From positions 372,001 through 436,000 of the forward strand of contig NZ_CP033924.1 in NCBI RefSeq assembly GCF_003815875.1: a stretch of DNA of 64,000 bases, given 5' to 3'. The DNA is from Chryseobacterium lactis (GTDB taxonomy: Bacteria; Bacteroidota; Bacteroidia; Flavobacteriales; Weeksellaceae). The translations under genes and the position numbers were made by a program. Positions 16,786 through 27,077 of the stretch are shown here, in pieces. Numbering within the stretch: the first letter of the stretch is position 1; each line of letters starts with the position of its first letter. Under the pieces are notes generated by a model. The model was not told the DNA's origin and made no database searches. It was given only the letters and a program-made list of their open reading frames with translations.

Positions 16786-19700
16786 TTGAAACTGAAAATC
16801 AACACCACAAAACTCTTAAGGCGTATTGTAATAACCTTTATTTCAATAGTGGTTTTACTTACCCTACTGATCTTAAGTTTAAGACTTCCGGCTGTTCAAA
16901 ACTTTATTAAGGACAAGCTTGTTGTTTATCTTGAGAAAAAAATCAAAACTAAAGTAAGCCTCGAAAGGGTCTATATAGGATTTCCGAACAGTCTTGTCAT
17001 GGAGAATCTTTACCTCAAAGGACAAGATGTTGATACACTTCTGGCAGTCAAAAAGCTGGATGTTGGTCTCCATATGTTGAAGCTCATCAATTCTACAGCA
17101 GACATCACTTCCGTAGAGATGCAGGGTGCCCGTGCCAATGTGGTCAGAAAAGCAGATGGAAAATTCAATTTTGATTATATTATTGATGCTTTTGCCACTA
17201 ACGATAAAGAAGAGAGTTCTTCCAAGCCGTTTATCATTTCTCTTGATAAAATTAATTTAAAAGATATCGGGGTAACTTTTAATGATCAGCAATCTAAAAA
17301 CGATATCAATCTATACTTTAAATCATTTGATACCCGGGTTAAAAAGTTTGATCTCAGTAAAAACACTTACGCCGTTAATGATATTAATCTGGACGGATTG
17401 AAATTAAAACTGAAGCAGGATATTGTAGAAGAAGTAACCAAAAAAGTTGAGAAAAAAGTAGACTCTCTGAATAAAAAGCAACCGATGAATATTGGTTTGA
17501 GAGGCATCAAACTTACCAATTTTGACATTGACTACGGTGATGAAAATACCAAAACATTTGCAAAAGTTTTATTTAAAGAATTAAGTACGAAAGTTAATAA
17601 GCTTGACCTTGAAAACAATTCTTACAACGTAGCCAATGTATTTCTTTCTGGGGCAGATATTAATGCCAATCTTTATCTTCCTGCCCAAAATGCCAATCCA
17701 AAAAAATCCGCAGAACCGGAAGTTTCAAAAGCTTCAGATCAGGATAAAGCAATGCATCTTCTTTTAGGAAAATTAGTTTTGAATGATGTAAAAGCAACCT
17801 ACAACAATACCGCCATTGCTCCTACAAAACAGGGAATGGACTTCAATCACATGAATTTTTCAAAAATGAATGTTGAGGTCAGAAGTTTCAAAATGGAAAA
17901 CAACACCTTTGCCGGAACGGTAAACTCTGCAGAAATAAAGGAATCAAGAGGGCTTGATATTCAAAAGTTCAATACAGATTTTGTGTATGCTGAAAAAGAG
18001 GCTTATCTGAAAGATTTGTATCTGCAAACTCCAAAAACGTTGTTACGTAATGAGGTTATCCTGAATTACAATTCAATAGATGAACTTACTTCCAATCTGG
18101 GCGCTGTAAAAATTTCAGCCAATATCAAAGATTCCAGAATAGGTTTTTCTGATATTTTAAACCTGGTTCCTACATTAAAAAATACGGTTCCATTCAACAA
18201 ATATCCAAACACAATCTTAAACGTAAACGCCAATGTAAAAGGAAGTGTAAATGATCTTCTGATTCGGGATCTTAAGGTTTCTGGATTGGATCAATTAAGG
18301 GTGGAAGCATCAGGAAAAATCAAAAATGCAATGAATCCTGATCAGTTGTATTATGATCTGAGAATCGGCGAACTTTCTTCCAATGCCAAAACGATTTTCA
18401 ATCTTGTTCCGAAAAATACCATTCCTTCCAATATTTCCCTTCCATCGAACTTCAGTATAAAAGGGAATGCAAAGGGAACAACTAAAATGGTTACCACGGA
18501 TCTTAACCTCTACTCTACCCTTGGAAATGCGGCTATTGTTGCCAATGTCGATATGCGTAGAAAAAATCACGAATTATATGATGTAAAAGCCAATCTTCAG
18601 GGAATACAGGTTGGAAAAATCATTCAAAATAAAGATATAGGGCCGGTCACTGCACAAATTAATGCAAAAGGAGAAAGTTTTGATTTTAAAAATGCCAATG
18701 CAGATCTGAAAGGACATGTTGCCTCTGCAGTCTACAAAGGGTATCGTTATCAGAATATGAATTTAACGGGTAAAATCAATAAAGGAGCTTATCATGTTAT
18801 TTTAGATTCAAAAGATCCTAATGCCAATTTACAATTGACTGCTTCAGGGATTTATGACGAAAAAAATCCTACCGTAAAAGTAAATGGAGAAGTCATCAAA
18901 CTGGATGTCAATAAACTTGGTTTCTACGAAAAACCTATGATTATTGCAGGAAAAATAGATGGTGATTTCACAAGTTTAGATCCGAACAACCTGAACGGAT
19001 ATCTTAACCTTAAAGACTTTGCTTTTTCTGATACCAAAGAGGTATATCCTGTACAGGAAGTTAATCTGAAAGCTTCTTCAACCAAAGACTCTACACAAAT
19101 TCTTTTCAACTCACAAGTTGCAGATGTTGAGCTGAAAGGTAAATATAAACTAACCCAGATTTTTGGTGCGTTAACGCAGACCATCAATCAGTATTATCAG
19201 TTTCAGAAGCCTGACAAAAAGCAAAAAATTGATCCGGGACAACACTTTGCCTTTACCGCAAAGGTCAAAAATGATGATTTAATCAGAAAATTCGTACCTG
19301 ATCTGAAAGATTTTGAAACCATCAATATAACAGGAAACTATGATGCCGATTCGCAGAAAATTGAGCTTGACGGGCAGATTCCGCGTTTATTGTATGGTGA
19401 AAATTCCATTGAAAAAGGGACTTTAAAAGTCACCAATGAAAACCAGGCTTTACAGTATAATCTTAATGTTGCCGCTTTAAAAAGTTCCAGCTTTTCATTA
19501 AATAAAATTAATATTGGCGGAGATGTTGCCAACAATACCATCAACTACAATGTCACTACAAAGGATAACAAAGACGCCACCCAGTTCCTCATTGCAGGAA
19601 ATGCAAAATCATTGAATGACATTACTGAAATATCTTTAAATCCAAACGGTTTAAAACTGAATTACACCGACTGGAATGTTGCCGAAAACAATAAAATCCA

Positions 19701-21813
19701 GATCAGCAGCAAAGGAATTCTGGCAGACAATTTTATTTTGTCAAATGGAAACAGCCAGATTTCACTTCAGTCTGAAACGAATAGCCCAAGCAGTCCTTTA
19801 AATGTTTCGTTGAAAGATTTTAAAATTGAAACCATTACAGAACTGATTAAAAAGGATACGGTACTGGCAAGAGGAACCATCAACGGAACGGCTCAATTAA
19901 GGGATGTGACAAAAAAAATGACTTTTAATTCTGATTTAAATATTTCCGATTTGATTGTATATGGAAGTCCTGTAGGAAATCTTGCCGTAAAAGTAAATAA
20001 CGCTTCACCGAATGTTTTAAATGCCGATATCGCCCTTTCCGGAAATAATAATGATGTGAAAATTCTTGGAGATTACAATACGTCTTCAAGCTCATTTGAT
20101 CTGAATATGGCCATCAATAAGCTTCAGATGAAAACGCTTCAGGGCTTTTCAATGAATGCCATTACGAATACCGAAGGTTATCTTTCAGGAAATTTAAAAG
20201 TGACCGGCAGTACAGATAAACCGAATATTTTAGGAAAAGTAAAACTGAATGATGCAGGTCTGGAAATTGCAAAAACCGGCAGTGATTTCAGAAAGCTCAA
20301 CGATGAAATTGATTTCACCAGCCGTGGGATTGAATTCAATAAGTTTAAAATCAACGATAAGGACGGAAATTCATTGATTGTTGACGGACAGGTTCTTACA
20401 CAGACTTACAGAGATTTTGCATTTAACCTTAATGTAAATGCTAAAGATTTCAAGGTGGTCAACTCCCAAAAATCGAACGATGCCATGATGTATGGTGTTC
20501 TTGCCATTGATGCCGGACTTCATATCCGTGGAAATCTGGATCTACCAAAAGTAGATGGCAGATTGAGTGTTTCAGAAGATACTGATTTCACTTTTGTACT
20601 TCCTCAATCTAATCCGTCACTACAGGAAAGAGATGGTATTGTAGAATTTGTGGACCAGGATCAGGTGGTTTTAAATAAAACCATCAAAACAGATTCTCTT
20701 AATGCCCAAAGCCGTATCAAAGGAATGGACGTAAGTGTCAATATTGAGGTAAACAAAGAGGCAAAACTTTCGGTAGTTATCGATAAGGCCAATGGTGATT
20801 TTGTACAGTTACAGGGGGAAGCTGAATTAACCGGAGGAATTGATCCTTCCGGAAAAACAACCTTGGTAGGCGTTTATGAAGTAAATAAAGGAAGTTATGA
20901 CCTAACAGTAAGTTTCCTGAAGCGTAAGTTTGATATTCAGAAAGGAAGTACGATTACCTGGACAGGAGAACCAACAATGGCCCAGATGAATATTACCGCT
21001 GTATATAAAACTGAAGCTCCGCCAATTGATCTTGTGGAACAGCAAATCACTGGCCGCAGTGCATCGGAAATGAATCAGTATAAGCAGAGAGTGCCTTTCA
21101 ACACCTTATTAAAAATGAAAGGAGAACTGTTAAAACCTCAGCTTAGTTTTGACATTACTACTGAAGAAAAGAACAACTCTATATCGAGCAATGTAAAGGA
21201 TGTTATTGATCAAAAACTAGCTCAGCTCAGAACTCAGGAGTCTGAAATGAATAAACAGGTTTTTGCTCTGTTGCTTCTGAATCGTTTCATCGGAGAAAAT
21301 CCATTTGAAAGTGGTGCCGGAATGTCTGCTGAAACCATGGCAAGACAAAGTGTGAGTAAAATACTTTCTCAACAATTAAATAATCTGGCAGCAGATTTAA
21401 TTAAAGGAGTTGATCTTAACTTTGGACTTGATTCTTCAGAAGATTATTCAACCGGACAAAAAAATACCAGAACCGACCTTAATGTGGATATCAGTAAAAA
21501 ATTACTCAATGACCGATTAAAGGTAACCGTAGGAAGTAATTTCGGATTGGAAGGACAAGCCCGTCAAAATGAAAGTATGACTAATATAGCAGGTAATGTT
21601 TCCGTAGATTATAGCCTTTCTAAAGACGGACGGTATATGTTACGTGCTTACCGTAAAGATGAATATCAGGTGGCACTTCAAGGACAAATCATAGAAACCG
21701 GACTTGGATTTATCATCACGTTGGATTACGATAAATTCCGGGAGATTTTCCAAAAATCAAAAGAGAAGAAAACCAAAAAGAATCAAAATAACCAAGTGGT
21801 AGAATTTAAATAA
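16786..21813 (+). CDS. tamB: TamB-like translocation and assembly module protein
   Basis: About 1675 residues. One N-terminal membrane helix (IVITFISIVVLLTLLILSL) anchors a very long periplasmic stretch of repeated amphipathic beta strands, typical of AsmA/TamB proteins that form a hydrophobic groove between inner and outer membranes. The C-terminal region (about the last 400 residues) is the conserved TamB domain, with GKTTLVGVYEVNKGSYDL, FDIQKGSTITWTGEP and SKKLLNDRLKVTVGSNFGLEG. It is involved in outer-membrane protein or lipid delivery. No ATG is available at the N-terminus; because a -7 box covers the TTG at 16765, I chose the TTG at 16786 (reading MKLKINTTKLL). The stop overlaps the tamL start by 1 bp. 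Confidence 0.88.
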   Translation: MKLKINTTKLLRRIVITFISIVVLLTLLILSLRLPAVQNFIKDKLVVYLEKKIKTKVSLERVYIGFPNSLVMENLYLKGQDVDTLLAVKKLDVGLHMLKLINSTADITSVEMQGARANVVRKADGKFNFDYIIDAFATNDKEESSSKPFIISLDKINLKDIGVTFNDQQSKNDINLYFKSFDTRVKKFDLSKNTYAVNDINLDGLKLKLKQDIVEEVTKKVEKKVDSLNKKQPMNIGLRGIKLTNFDIDYGDENTKTFAKVLFKELSTKVNKLDLENNSYNVANVFLSGADINANLYLPAQNANPKKSAEPEVSKASDQDKAMHLLLGKLVLNDVKATYNNTAIAPTKQGMDFNHMNFSKMNVEVRSFKMENNTFAGTVNSAEIKESRGLDIQKFNTDFVYAEKEAYLKDLYLQTPKTLLRNEVILNYNSIDELTSNLGAVKISANIKDSRIGFSDILNLVPTLKNTVPFNKYPNTILNVNANVKGSVNDLLIRDLKVSGLDQLRVEASGKIKNAMNPDQLYYDLRIGELSSNAKTIFNLVPKNTIPSNISLPSNFSIKGNAKGTTKMVTTDLNLYSTLGNAAIVANVDMRRKNHELYDVKANLQGIQVGKIIQNKDIGPVTAQINAKGESFDFKNANADLKGHVASAVYKGYRYQNMNLTGKINKGAYHVILDSKDPNANLQLTASGIYDEKNPTVKVNGEVIKLDVNKLGFYEKPMIIAGKIDGDFTSLDPNNLNGYLNLKDFAFSDTKEVYPVQEVNLKASSTKDSTQILFNSQVADVELKGKYKLTQIFGALTQTINQYYQFQKPDKKQKIDPGQHFAFTAKVKNDDLIRKFVPDLKDFETINITGNYDADSQKIELDGQIPRLLYGENSIEKGTLKVTNENQALQYNLNVAALKSSSFSLNKINIGGDVANNTINYNVTTKDNKDATQFLIAGNAKSLNDITEISLNPNGLKLNYTDWNVAENNKIQISSKGILADNFILSNGNSQISLQSETNSPSSPLNVSLKDFKIETITELIKKDTVLARGTINGTAQLRDVTKKMTFNSDLNISDLIVYGSPVGNLAVKVNNASPNVLNADIALSGNNNDVKILGDYNTSSSSFDLNMAINKLQMKTLQGFSMNAITNTEGYLSGNLKVTGSTDKPNILGKVKLNDAGLEIAKTGSDFRKLNDEIDFTSRGIEFNKFKINDKDGNSLIVDGQVLTQTYRDFAFNLNVNAKDFKVVNSQKSNDAMMYGVLAIDAGLHIRGNLDLPKVDGRLSVSEDTDFTFVLPQSNPSLQERDGIVEFVDQDQVVLNKTIKTDSLNAQSRIKGMDVSVNIEVNKEAKLSVVIDKANGDFVQLQGEAELTGGIDPSGKTTLVGVYEVNKGSYDLTVSFLKRKFDIQKGSTITWTGEPTMAQMNITAVYKTEAPPIDLVEQQITGRSASEMNQYKQRVPFNTLLKMKGELLKPQLSFDITTEEKNNSISSNVKDVIDQKLAQLRTQESEMNKQVFALLLLNRFIGENPFESGAGMSAETMARQSVSKILSQQLNNLAADLIKGVDLNFGLDSSEDYSTGQKNTRTDLNVDISKKLLNDRLKVTVGSNFGLEGQARQNESMTNIAGNVSVDYSLSKDGRYMLRAYRKDEYQVALQGQIIETGLGFIITLDYDKFREIFQKSKEKKTKKNQNNQVVEFK

Positions 21814-24140
21814 TGAATAACAAGTTCCATACATATTGTAAATATCTGTTGGCTTCCGGATTGGTATCTACAATAATTTCCTGCAGCAATACCCGATTTT
21901 TGAAAGAAGGTCAGATGCTGTACACAGGTGCTGAAGTAAAAATTGCAAACGATACAATTTCAAAACAGGAGAAAAAAGACCTTCAGTCTGCCCTGGAAGA
22001 CAATTTGAGACCTAAGCCAAATTCTACATTTTTGGGGTTGCGTCCCAAATTATATTTCTACAATATCGCTAAAGAGCCTAAGAAAGATAAAGGTTTTAAT
22101 TATTGGCTCAAATATAAAGTAGGTGAAAAGCCGGTTCTGCTGGGCGACGTAGATCGTGAATTCAATAAAGATATTATTGAGAATTATTCTGAAAACAAAG
22201 GATATTTCAATGCAAAAGCAACCTATGACACCGTTTCAAAAAATAAGAGAGCCAAAGTTATTTATACGGTAAGACCCGGAGCCAGGTACCTGATCGATGG
22301 TGTTAAATTTCAGAAAGATTCTACTTTGGTTAATCAGGAAATTCAGAATTTAACAGGAAAAACATTGTTAAAAAATGGAAAGCCTTTTGATCTGGATGTC
22401 ATTAAAACTGAAAGAGAGAGAATTGATAATGGATTAAAAGAAAGGGGATTCTATTATTTCCACCCTGATAATATTATTGTACAGGCAGACAGTACGGTAA
22501 ACAAAAATCATAAGGTTGAGCTTAACGTAAAACTTAAAGATAATACTCCTGATCTGGCGACTCAACAATTTAGCATTGATAATGTTATTGTATTTCCTAA
22601 TTATAATATTCAGGATGTAAAAGATGGGAAGTACAGCATTCCGATGAATAAAGATTCTCTTTCAAAATATGCCTTTGACGACATTTATGTGATTGATCCG
22701 CAGCATAAATTCAAACCAAAAATCTTTGACAGAGCTTTATATTTTAAAAAGGGAGATCTTTACAACCGTTCCAATCATAATTTAACCTTAAATAGATTAA
22801 TCAGTCTTGGTGTTTTCAAGTTTGTGAAAAATGAGTTTGTAACCTCAGATTCTTTACATCATAAATTTGACACCTATTATTTATTGACTCCAAGACAAAT
22901 CCAGTCACTACGGTTAGAGGCTTTAGGAAGAACAAACTCTGCCAACTATGGAGGTGGAGAGCTCAATCTGAACTGGACGCACAGAAACTTCTTCAGAGGA
23001 GCAGAACAATTTAAAGCAGCAATTTACGGAGCTTTTGATTTTCAGATGGGAGGACCCAAAGATGCCAACAACATTTTCCGGGCGGGGACGAATGTACAGC
23101 TTTCCATTCCGAGAATTGTGGCACCATTCCGTTTTAATTCTTCGAGTGCTTTTGTACCAAGAACCAATATTACATTGGGATATGAATTCCAGAACCGTAC
23201 TCAATATTATACTCTTAATAATTTTACCGGCTCATTCGGATATGTGTGGAAAGAAAATATAAGAAAAGAACATGAATTGAAAGTAATCGATATTACGTTG
23301 GTTTCGCCCGCTAAGGTCACCAAATTATATGATTCGATCTCCGCCAATAACGCAGCCATGCAAAGAGTTGTGCAAGAGCAGCTTATTTTCGGGCCTACCT
23401 ACTCTTATACTTATACCAATACCATGCTTCCGAGAAAAAATACCTTCTATTATAAAGGAACTTTGGATCTTGCAGGAAATATTACAGGGCTTGTTACAGG
23501 TGCCAATGCCAAAAAAGGCAAGGAAAAAGAAATCTTCGGAATTCCCTTTAGTCAATACGCCAAAATTGAAAATGACTTAAGATTCTATCATAAATTTACG
23601 GAGAAAACGTCTCTTGCCACAAGGCTAATTGCAGGAATTGCTTACCCTTATGGAAACTCAGAATATATCCCTTTCTCTAAACAATTTTTCTCAGGAGGTA
23701 GCAACAGTATCCGTGCATTCCGTGCAAGAACATTGGGACCGGGAAGCTTTGACCCCAGAACATTACCGGAGGGAGGCTTTTTTGATCAGTCCGGAGATAT
23801 TAAGCTGGAATTAAATGCAGAGTACCGAGCCAACCTCTATAAATTTTTAAATGTTGCCGCCTTTGTTGATGCCGGAAATATTTGGTTAATCAACAGCGAT
23901 AAGGACAGACCGGGCGCTGCATTTTCAAAAGATTTTTTAAACGAAATTGCCGTGGGTGCCGGAGTTGGTCTGAGACTTGATTTCTCTATCCTGATTTTAA
24001 GGCTGGATTTAGCCATGCCTTTGAGAGTTCCTTATTATGAAAAAGGGGACAGATGGACTTTCGATAAAATTAATTTCGGAGATCCTAGCTGGAGAAAAGA
24101 TAATCTTATTTTAAATATTGCCATCGGATATCCTTTTTAA
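21813..24140 (+). CDS. tamL: TamL, lipoprotein form of TamA/BamA-family outer-membrane protein
   Basis: 775 residues of the Omp85 superfamily. A lipoprotein signal with lipobox IISC places the acylated Cys near residue 24, the feature that defines the Bacteroidota TamL variant. POTRA-like domains follow (for example KGYFNAKATYDTVSKNKRA and GARYLIDGVKF, residues about 120-270). The C-terminal half is the 16-stranded barrel with the conserved FSGGSNSIRAFRARTLGPGS segment (about 630-650) and a terminal aromatic (AIGYPF). It partners TamB in outer-membrane biogenesis. Start ATG shares one base with the tamB stop; the next gene begins one base after its stop. Confidence 0.92.
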   Translation: MNNKFHTYCKYLLASGLVSTIISCSNTRFLKEGQMLYTGAEVKIANDTISKQEKKDLQSALEDNLRPKPNSTFLGLRPKLYFYNIAKEPKKDKGFNYWLKYKVGEKPVLLGDVDREFNKDIIENYSENKGYFNAKATYDTVSKNKRAKVIYTVRPGARYLIDGVKFQKDSTLVNQEIQNLTGKTLLKNGKPFDLDVIKTERERIDNGLKERGFYYFHPDNIIVQADSTVNKNHKVELNVKLKDNTPDLATQQFSIDNVIVFPNYNIQDVKDGKYSIPMNKDSLSKYAFDDIYVIDPQHKFKPKIFDRALYFKKGDLYNRSNHNLTLNRLISLGVFKFVKNEFVTSDSLHHKFDTYYLLTPRQIQSLRLEALGRTNSANYGGGELNLNWTHRNFFRGAEQFKAAIYGAFDFQMGGPKDANNIFRAGTNVQLSIPRIVAPFRFNSSSAFVPRTNITLGYEFQNRTQYYTLNNFTGSFGYVWKENIRKEHELKVIDITLVSPAKVTKLYDSISANNAAMQRVVQEQLIFGPTYSYTYTNTMLPRKNTFYYKGTLDLAGNITGLVTGANAKKGKEKEIFGIPFSQYAKIENDLRFYHKFTEKTSLATRLIAGIAYPYGNSEYIPFSKQFFSGGSNSIRAFRARTLGPGSFDPRTLPEGGFFDQSGDIKLELNAEYRANLYKFLNVAAFVDAGNIWLINSDKDRPGAAFSKDFLNEIAVGAGVGLRLDFSILILRLDLAMPLRVPYYEKGDRWTFDKINFGDPSWRKDNLILNIAIGYPF

Positions 24141-24141
24141 T

Positions 24142-25080
24142 ATGATCAAAAATGCTCAATTTTTCTGGGAAGTTTTAAAAGACACCTTTACAGAATGGAA
24201 TAGTTCTTCCGCATCAAAAGATTCGGCAAGTCTTGCCTATTATGCGATCTTTTCAATTCCGGGATTATTGATCATTATTATTTGGGTATTGGGTAATTTT
24301 TTTGGTGAAGAGGCTATCCGGGGACAGATCAGCACTCAGATCAGCGGGATTATGGGACCGGATGTTGCTAAAAGTATTGAAGGCATGCTCGCCGGAGCAC
24401 TCATTGATAAAAAGAATATTTTTATGAAAGCCGTAGGAGTAGGCGCATTGGTTTTCGGTTCTACAACCCTATTCTTTCAGCTTCAGCATACATTAAATTC
24501 ACTTTGGGATGTGGAATCTGCTCCGAAGAAAGCATTATTAAAATTTTTACTGGATAGAGCCAATTCTCTGGGTATGATTCTTATTCTCGGCTTTTTATTG
24601 ATGATTACCATGATTCTTTCTTCATTAATCAGCCTTTTTAATACCATCATTACCCAATATTTCGGTTTTGAAACCTATATGCTGGTAGAATTAGTCAACT
24701 TTTCAATAGGCTTTGGACTTGTTATGCTTTTATTTGCTTTAATGTTTAAAGTTCTTCCGGATGTTCAGATCACCTGGAAATCGGTTTGGAGAGGTGCTTT
24801 CCTTACAACCGTGTTATTTACATTAGGAAAATTTTTGCTAAGCTTATATTTCAGCCAGATGAAACCAACCTCCACTTTTGGAGCTGCCGGGACGGTTATT
24901 CTGATTATGATGTGGATTAATTATTCCTGTATGCTGATATTTTTTGGAGCAAAATTCACCAAGGTTTATACCTATAAAAAAGGATATCCTGTAGTTCTTT
25001 CCAAACATGCAAGATGGAATGCAGCCAAGCTGTATGCTGACAGTCTGAAACAAATGCATGGTGAGAATGAAAAGGGATAA
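24142..25080 (+). CDS. YihY/BrkB-family inner-membrane protein
   Basis: A 312-residue polytopic protein with six predicted helices. The family pattern is clear: KDSASLAYYAIFSIPGLLII near the N-terminus, FGSTTLFFQLQHTLNSLWDV centrally and FGAAGTVILIMMWINYSCMLI near the C-terminus. The family was once called ribonuclease BN, which is not supported; its role is unknown, with proposed transport or envelope functions. I chose the ATG at 24142 rather than a TTG inside tamL; it begins one base past the tamL stop, making tamB-tamL-yihY a tight operon and suggesting an envelope-related role. Confidence 0.88.
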   Translation: MIKNAQFFWEVLKDTFTEWNSSSASKDSASLAYYAIFSIPGLLIIIIWVLGNFFGEEAIRGQISTQISGIMGPDVAKSIEGMLAGALIDKKNIFMKAVGVGALVFGSTTLFFQLQHTLNSLWDVESAPKKALLKFLLDRANSLGMILILGFLLMITMILSSLISLFNTIITQYFGFETYMLVELVNFSIGFGLVMLLFALMFKVLPDVQITWKSVWRGAFLTTVLFTLGKFLLSLYFSQMKPTSTFGAAGTVILIMMWINYSCMLIFFGAKFTKVYTYKKGYPVVLSKHARWNAAKLYADSLKQMHGENEKG

Positions 25081-25140
25081 AAGCTCGGGTGCTAGATTTT
25101 TCTGATTCGATTAACCGGAATTATATATTTACTTTTCACA

Positions 25141-25181
25141 AAAATAAAAAACCTCCTGAAAGTTCAGGAGGTCTGTTTTTT
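25141..25181. terminator. Bidirectional terminator between yihY and argS
   Basis: ACCTCCTGA (25151-25159) pairs with TCAGGAGGT (25164-25172) around a 4-nt loop, with an A run to the left and a T run to the right. It can serve both converging genes. Confidence 0.85.
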
Positions 25182-26940
25182 ACATTCTGTTTACTGTTCC
25201 GATTCCCAGAAGCTCTAAAGACTTCTTAATGGTCTTCGCAGTGACATCCGATAAATTTAAACGGAATTGTTTTACATTTTCATCATCCTGATTCAGAATT
25301 GGATTATTCTGATAGAATGAGTTGTATGATTTTACAAGGTCATATATATAGTTGGCTACCAGCGCAGGACTTAATGTTTCTGCTGATTTGGCAACTACCG
25401 TTTTAAAATTAGCCAATTGCATAATCAATTCTTTTTCAAATTGGTTTAAGACAATATCTGCAGTTTCTTGTTGTGCATAACCTGCCTTAGCTAACAATGA
25501 CTGAATACGGGCATAGGTATACTGAATAAACGGTCCTGTATTTCCGTTGAAATCAATACTTTCTGCAGGGTTGAAAAGCATTTTTTTCTTTGGGTCCACT
25601 TTTAGCATGAAATATTTCAAGGCTCCCAATCCTACGGTTTCGTATGATGCTTCTTTATCTTCTTCAGACAACGTTTCCAGTTTCCCAAGTTCCTGAGCTT
25701 TTGATTTTGCAGTAGCATACATTTCCTGCATCAGATCATCAGCATCTACAACAGTTCCTTCACGGGATTTCATTTTACCTTCAGGAAGTTCTACCATTCC
25801 GTATGAAAGGTGAAATAACTGATCTGCCCACTCATAGCCCAGTTTCTTTAATATTTTAAATAAAACCTGGAAGTGATAATCCTGCTCGTTTCCTACGGTG
25901 TAGATCAGCTTCTGGATATTACCTTGTTTAAAACGCTCTACTGCTGTACCCAAGTCCTGAGTCATATAGACTGAAGTACCGTCTGAACGTAATAATAATT
26001 TCTGATCCAGCCCTTCATCTGTCAAATCGCACCAAACGGAACCATCTTCTTTTTGATATAGAACTCCTTTATCCAGGCCTGCCTGAATAAGGTCTTTTCC
26101 TAAAATATAGGTATTACTTTCGTATTGAACCTGGTCAAAATCTACGCCTAATCTTTTATAGGTTTCGTTGAATCCTTTGTATACCCAAGAATTCATTTCA
26201 GCCCAAAGTGCTCTTACTTTATCGTCTCCGTTTTCCCAGTCCACAAGCATTTGTTGGGCTTCTTTGATCATCGGAGCATCTTTTTTAGCCTGCTCTTCCC
26301 CTACTCCTTGTGCTACAAGGTCAGCGATTTCTTTTTTATAGTTTTTATCGAATTCTACGTAGTAGTTTCCAACAAATTTGTCGCCTTTGGTATTCGTTGT
26401 TTCAGGAGTTTCTCCATTTCCGAATTTCTCCCACGCCAACATCGATTTACAGATATGAATCCCTCTGTCGTTGATAATCTGTGTTTTGATCACATCATAT
26501 CCTGCCTCCTTTAAAATCTGAGCCACAGAAAATCCTAACAGGTTATTTCTTATATGCCCCAGGTGCAGAGGTTTATTGGTATTTGGGGATGAATATTCAA
26601 CCATTACAGTTGCATTTTTCTTTTCTATCGTCGAAAAATTATCGCTTACCGATCTGAAGTTATCGATGAACAACTGGTTTTTAACTTTCACATTAAGAAA
26701 CCCTTTTACTACGTTAAAGCTCTCGAACAATTCTGTTTGCTCCGTTAAAGCCTCACCTAGCTCAACCCCAATGCTTTCAGGGTTTTTCTTTAATTGTTTT
26801 ACCAACGGAAAGGTAACGATAGTAAAATCACCTTCAAATTCCGTTTTATTTTCCTGAACTTCCAGCTTGATGTCTTTTAACTGATAGACATTTAAAATAA
26901 CCTCTGAAAGCTTTTGTTCTATAATATCTTTAATATTCAT
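25180..26940 (-). CDS. argS: Arginyl-tRNA synthetase
   Basis: A 586-residue class I aminoacyl-tRNA synthetase that charges tRNA-Arg. The N-terminal Add-1 domain (about 1-100) is followed by the catalytic domain with SSPNTNKPLHLGHIRNN, the HIGH signature in HLGH form. The KMSKS region appears as GKMKSREGTVVDADDL. The C-terminal alpha-helical anticodon-binding domain has PFIQYTYARIQSLL and ends with TIKKSLELLGIGTVNRM. Length is as usual for the family. Monocistronic, with its own -7 box and a terminator shared with yihY. Confidence 0.96.
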   Translation of the reverse strand: MNIKDIIEQKLSEVILNVYQLKDIKLEVQENKTEFEGDFTIVTFPLVKQLKKNPESIGVELGEALTEQTELFESFNVVKGFLNVKVKNQLFIDNFRSVSDNFSTIEKKNATVMVEYSSPNTNKPLHLGHIRNNLLGFSVAQILKEAGYDVIKTQIINDRGIHICKSMLAWEKFGNGETPETTNTKGDKFVGNYYVEFDKNYKKEIADLVAQGVGEEQAKKDAPMIKEAQQMLVDWENGDDKVRALWAEMNSWVYKGFNETYKRLGVDFDQVQYESNTYILGKDLIQAGLDKGVLYQKEDGSVWCDLTDEGLDQKLLLRSDGTSVYMTQDLGTAVERFKQGNIQKLIYTVGNEQDYHFQVLFKILKKLGYEWADQLFHLSYGMVELPEGKMKSREGTVVDADDLMQEMYATAKSKAQELGKLETLSEEDKEASYETVGLGALKYFMLKVDPKKKMLFNPAESIDFNGNTGPFIQYTYARIQSLLAKAGYAQQETADIVLNQFEKELIMQLANFKTVVAKSAETLSPALVANYIYDLVKSYNSFYQNNPILNQDDENVKQFRLNLSDVTAKTIKKSLELLGIGTVNRM

Positions 26941-27013
26941 GTTCTTAGATTCAATTTTAATGGTCCGAGATGTAATATTTTAACTTCATGTTTCATCTCA
27001 GAATTTTGAAGTA

Positions 27014-27021
27014 CAAATATA
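27014..27021 (-). promoter_or_regulatory. -7 box of argS
   Basis: TATATTTG on the minus strand, exact TAnnTTTG, 73 bp upstream of the argS start and just past the terminator of the first susD gene. Confidence 0.45.
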
Positions 27022-27024
27022 CGG

Positions 27025-27050
27025 AAATAAAAAAACCGCCCGAAGGCGGT
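27025..27050 (-). terminator. Terminator of susCD operon 1 (copy 1 of 3)
   Basis: Stem ACCGCC/GGCGGT with a CGAA loop (27035-27050), followed on the minus strand by a T run interrupted once. The hairpin and the flanking TATAATATGAATGTT are repeated at the ends of the other two susCD operons. Confidence 0.85.
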
Positions 27051-27077
27051 ATAATATGAATGTTAATAAAATGTGTG

